From NCBI GenBank assembly GCA_905479095.1, contig CAJQLD010000052.1, forward strand, positions 1-44,462: DNA of 44,462 nt. Reading direction: 5' to 3'. The notes below the pieces were generated by a model, which saw only the letters and a list, made by a program, of their open reading frames with translations, was not told where the DNA came from and did no database searches. The DNA is from an uncultured Flavobacteriaceae bacterium. Lineage in GTDB: Bacteria > Bacteroidota > Bacteroidia > Flavobacteriales > Flavobacteriaceae. Positions within the stretch are counted from its first letter, which is position 1. Every line of letters begins with the position of its first letter. Made by a program: the position numbers and the translations under genes. This document shows, piece by piece, positions 42,334 through 44,462 of this stretch.

Positions 42334-44462
42334 ATGAAAATAATTAGTAATAAACTTACAGTATGCATTGTGTTTTCTTTTTTAATGCTAAATAGTAATG
42401 CAATAAAGGCACAAGAAAAATTACCGTATCAAAATTCAAAGTTAAAAATAGAAGAACGAATCAACGATTTGTTGCCTAGAATGACTTTAGAAGAAAAAGT
42501 TAACTATGTCACAGGAGGTATTTTAAGCAATAATCAAGAATCTATTAATGGCATTGAAAGATTATCAATTCCTGATTTTGTAATTGCACACGGTCCTTTT
42601 GGTATGAAAATGAGAAGAAGAAATAAAAATGGAGGCATCACTGTAGATGCAGGTACTTATTTCCCTGTTTCTATTGCTATGGCTGCAACTTGGGATGTAG
42701 ATAAAGTAAAAAAAATCACTTCTACTATTGGTAAAGAAATGAATGCTGTAGGCGCAATGTCTAATGCAGGACCTGCGATGAATATTATTAGAGACCCAAG
42801 AACAGGTAGAAGTTTTGAGTATTTTACAGAAGATCCCTTTTTAAACGGACAAATAGCAGCTGCTTACACAAAAGGAATTCAAAGCGAAAAAATTGCAGCA
42901 ATACTGAAACACTATATCGTTAACAATCAAGAATTAAATAGACACAAAGTAGATGTTCAGGTTAGTGAAAGAGCGTTAAGAGAAATTTATTTTCCAGGTT
43001 TTGAAACTGCTATAAAAGATGCTGATGCCCAAGTTATTATGGGTGCTTACAATAAAGTTAATGGCGTGCATAGTTGCGAAAACGATTTTACTTTAAATCA
43101 AGTTTTAAGAAAAGAATGGGGTTTTAGTGGTTTTGTACTTTCAGATTGGTCTGGAACACAATCTACTGTTGCTTCTGCAAATAATGGTTTAGATGTAGAA
43201 ATGCCAAGACCTAGATGGTATGGAGATAAATTGTTAAAAGCTGTAAAAGGTAATAAAGTAAGCGAAGATGTGCTTAACACAATGGTTAAAAATGTGTTGC
43301 GCGTTGTTTTTTGGAGTGGTGCTTTTGACCAAGGCCCAATGTATGATAAAAATATTGTACGTTCTAAACCGCATTTAGAAATGGCAAGATCAGCTTCATC
43401 TGAAGCAATGGTTTTACTAAAAAACGAAAATAATACACTTCCTTTTAATCTTAATAAAATTAAAAATATTGCTGTAATAGGTCCTAATGGAAATTATGGT
43501 GAGCATTTTAATAATGGTAAATATGATATAGGGTTGTTTCAAGGAGGAGGAAGTGCAAAAATAGTCTCTAAACAACAGAATGTAATCACTCCTTTTCTAG
43601 GGATTAAAAATAATATAACAAAAGATGTTAAAGTTATTTACGAACCTGGTTGTTATGCAGAGTCTGGTTATGGTTTAATACCAACCAAATATCTTTCAGT
43701 AGATAATAAAGAAGGTATTGAGTCTTCTTATTATAATAATGTTGGATTTAAAGGTGCACCTTTTAAAAAAGAAGTAAACAAAAAATTAGCTTATAATTGG
43801 GGAAGAGGATTAGAAATTCCTGAAGCTGGTACTGCTAAGAATAATGATAAATATAAATTTTCTGTAGCATTTAAATCAACATTAAAAGTACCAGCTACAA
43901 GAGATTATTCTTTTGAAGTTAGAAACGAATCTGGAAACGCAAAGATTTTTATTGATGGAAAATTGATTGCAGAAAATAAAAAAGGAAGCAGAATTGATTG
44001 GAATAATACAGGTAAAATTAAATTAGAAAAAGGGAAAGCATATAAACTAGAAGTAAAATACGCTAGTTTTGGTGGTCATATTTCAAATTTAAGAATTGGT
44101 TGGGATTATGAAAATATTCAATACCTAGAAAGAGCAAAAATAGCAGCCAAAAATGCAGATGCTGTTGTTTTAACAGTTGGGTTAAGTGCTAAAATGGGAG
44201 ATATAGAAGCTGGAGATAGAAGGACATTAGCATTGCCACAATCGCAACAAAATTTAATTAATGAAATATCAAAAATTAATAAAAACGTAGCTGTAGTTTT
44301 AGTTGCAGGAAGCGCTGTAACTATGAATAGTTGGTTAGATAATGTACCTGCTATTTTAGATGTTTGGTATCCAGGAGAACAAGGTGGAAACGCTATTTCT
44401 GATGTTATTTTTGGCAAAGTAAATCCTTCTGGAAAACTGCCAATAACATTCCCGAAATCGTA
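42334..44462 (+). CDS. GH3 beta-glycosidase with PA14 insert (cut by the window edge)
   Basis: At least 709 residues are visible; the frame is open to the last base. A signal peptide ends IKAQ. The GH3 N-terminal domain shows LPRMTLEEKVNYVTGG, NIIRDPRTGRSFEYFTEDPF, ILKHYIVNNQE and FVLSDWSGTQS with nucleophile D271. The C-terminal alpha/beta sandwich starts near residue 355 (SEAMVLLKNENNTLPF), is interrupted by a PA14-like domain at about 455-590 (TRDYSFEVRNESGNAKIFID), and resumes with LTVGLSAKMGDIEAGDRR. GH3 enzymes of this build remove beta-linked glucose or xylose, so the substrate probably has a beta-linked side sugar besides alpha-mannose. Missing: the last GH3 strands and the fibronectin-like tail. 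Confidence 0.9.
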   Translation, partial: MKIISNKLTVCIVFSFLMLNSNAIKAQEKLPYQNSKLKIEERINDLLPRMTLEEKVNYVTGGILSNNQESINGIERLSIPDFVIAHGPFGMKMRRRNKNGGITVDAGTYFPVSIAMAATWDVDKVKKITSTIGKEMNAVGAMSNAGPAMNIIRDPRTGRSFEYFTEDPFLNGQIAAAYTKGIQSEKIAAILKHYIVNNQELNRHKVDVQVSERALREIYFPGFETAIKDADAQVIMGAYNKVNGVHSCENDFTLNQVLRKEWGFSGFVLSDWSGTQSTVASANNGLDVEMPRPRWYGDKLLKAVKGNKVSEDVLNTMVKNVLRVVFWSGAFDQGPMYDKNIVRSKPHLEMARSASSEAMVLLKNENNTLPFNLNKIKNIAVIGPNGNYGEHFNNGKYDIGLFQGGGSAKIVSKQQNVITPFLGIKNNITKDVKVIYEPGCYAESGYGLIPTKYLSVDNKEGIESSYYNNVGFKGAPFKKEVNKKLAYNWGRGLEIPEAGTAKNNDKYKFSVAFKSTLKVPATRDYSFEVRNESGNAKIFIDGKLIAENKKGSRIDWNNTGKIKLEKGKAYKLEVKYASFGGHISNLRIGWDYENIQYLERAKIAAKNADAVVLTVGLSAKMGDIEAGDRRTLALPQSQQNLINEISKINKNVAVVLVAGSAVTMNSWLDNVPAILDVWYPGEQGGNAISDVIFGKVNPSGKLPITFPKS

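Overview
The window looks like the chromosome of a member of the Flavobacteriia (Bacteroidota), most likely marine. The evidence is AT-rich DNA, no Shine-Dalgarno motifs, a SusC/SusD pair, type IX secretion (T9SS) C-terminal sorting domains, SusD-type surface lipoproteins and many S1 sulfatases. I saw no tRNA, rRNA or CRISPR array.

Region 1 (about 1-7000) is an accessory mosaic. It opens with a three-gene overlapping cassette: a P-loop kinase-like NTPase, a PIN-GNAT-PUA-like fusion protein, and an ASCH protein. The cassette is bounded by a 15-bp imperfect inverted repeat. Next come an IS110-family transposase remnant, REP-like palindromes, a HigB/HigA toxin-antitoxin pair between two 87-bp direct repeats, a multicopper oxidase lipoprotein and an orphan 156-residue protein. 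A 25-bp sequence occurs identically on both sides of the block that follows the cassette.

Region 2 (6766-44462, running off the right edge) is a large polysaccharide utilization locus (PUL). It begins with a CBM9-like lipoprotein divergent from a membrane-spanning regulator: a periplasmic LamG/Kelch-like sensor, one transmembrane helix, and a cytoplasmic winged helix followed by a BTAD-like region. Next are a secreted beta-helix protein, a 1415-residue sulfatase/GH71-99-like/beta-helix/T9SS fusion, and a secreted carboxypeptidase-regulatory-like protein. A compact 13-gene run (17761-39573) follows: susC, susD, a GH99-like lipoprotein, a GH71/99-like lipoprotein, two GH92 alpha-mannosidases, an MFS sugar transporter, three sulfatases, an alpha/beta esterase, a fourth sulfatase and mannose-6-phosphate isomerase. 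A small secreted helical protein, a third GH92 and an edge-truncated GH3 complete it. The content points to a sulfated, possibly acylated alpha-mannan as substrate. Endo-cleavage and desulfation would occur at the surface, with import by SusCD, trimming and desulfation in the periplasm, then MFS uptake and ManA entry into glycolysis.

The most striking signals are these. (a) Three RTTAAK hexamers in exact 11-bp register lie upstream of a TTTG promoter element at four transcription-unit starts of the PUL. This is the geometry expected for an OmpR/SARP-type winged-helix regulator such as the one encoded in the locus. (b) A trimodular secreted enzyme has a separate stand-alone relative of each module in the same locus. 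(c) The GH99-like lipoprotein next to SusD has lost both expected catalytic glutamates and is probably a repurposed surface glycan-binding protein.
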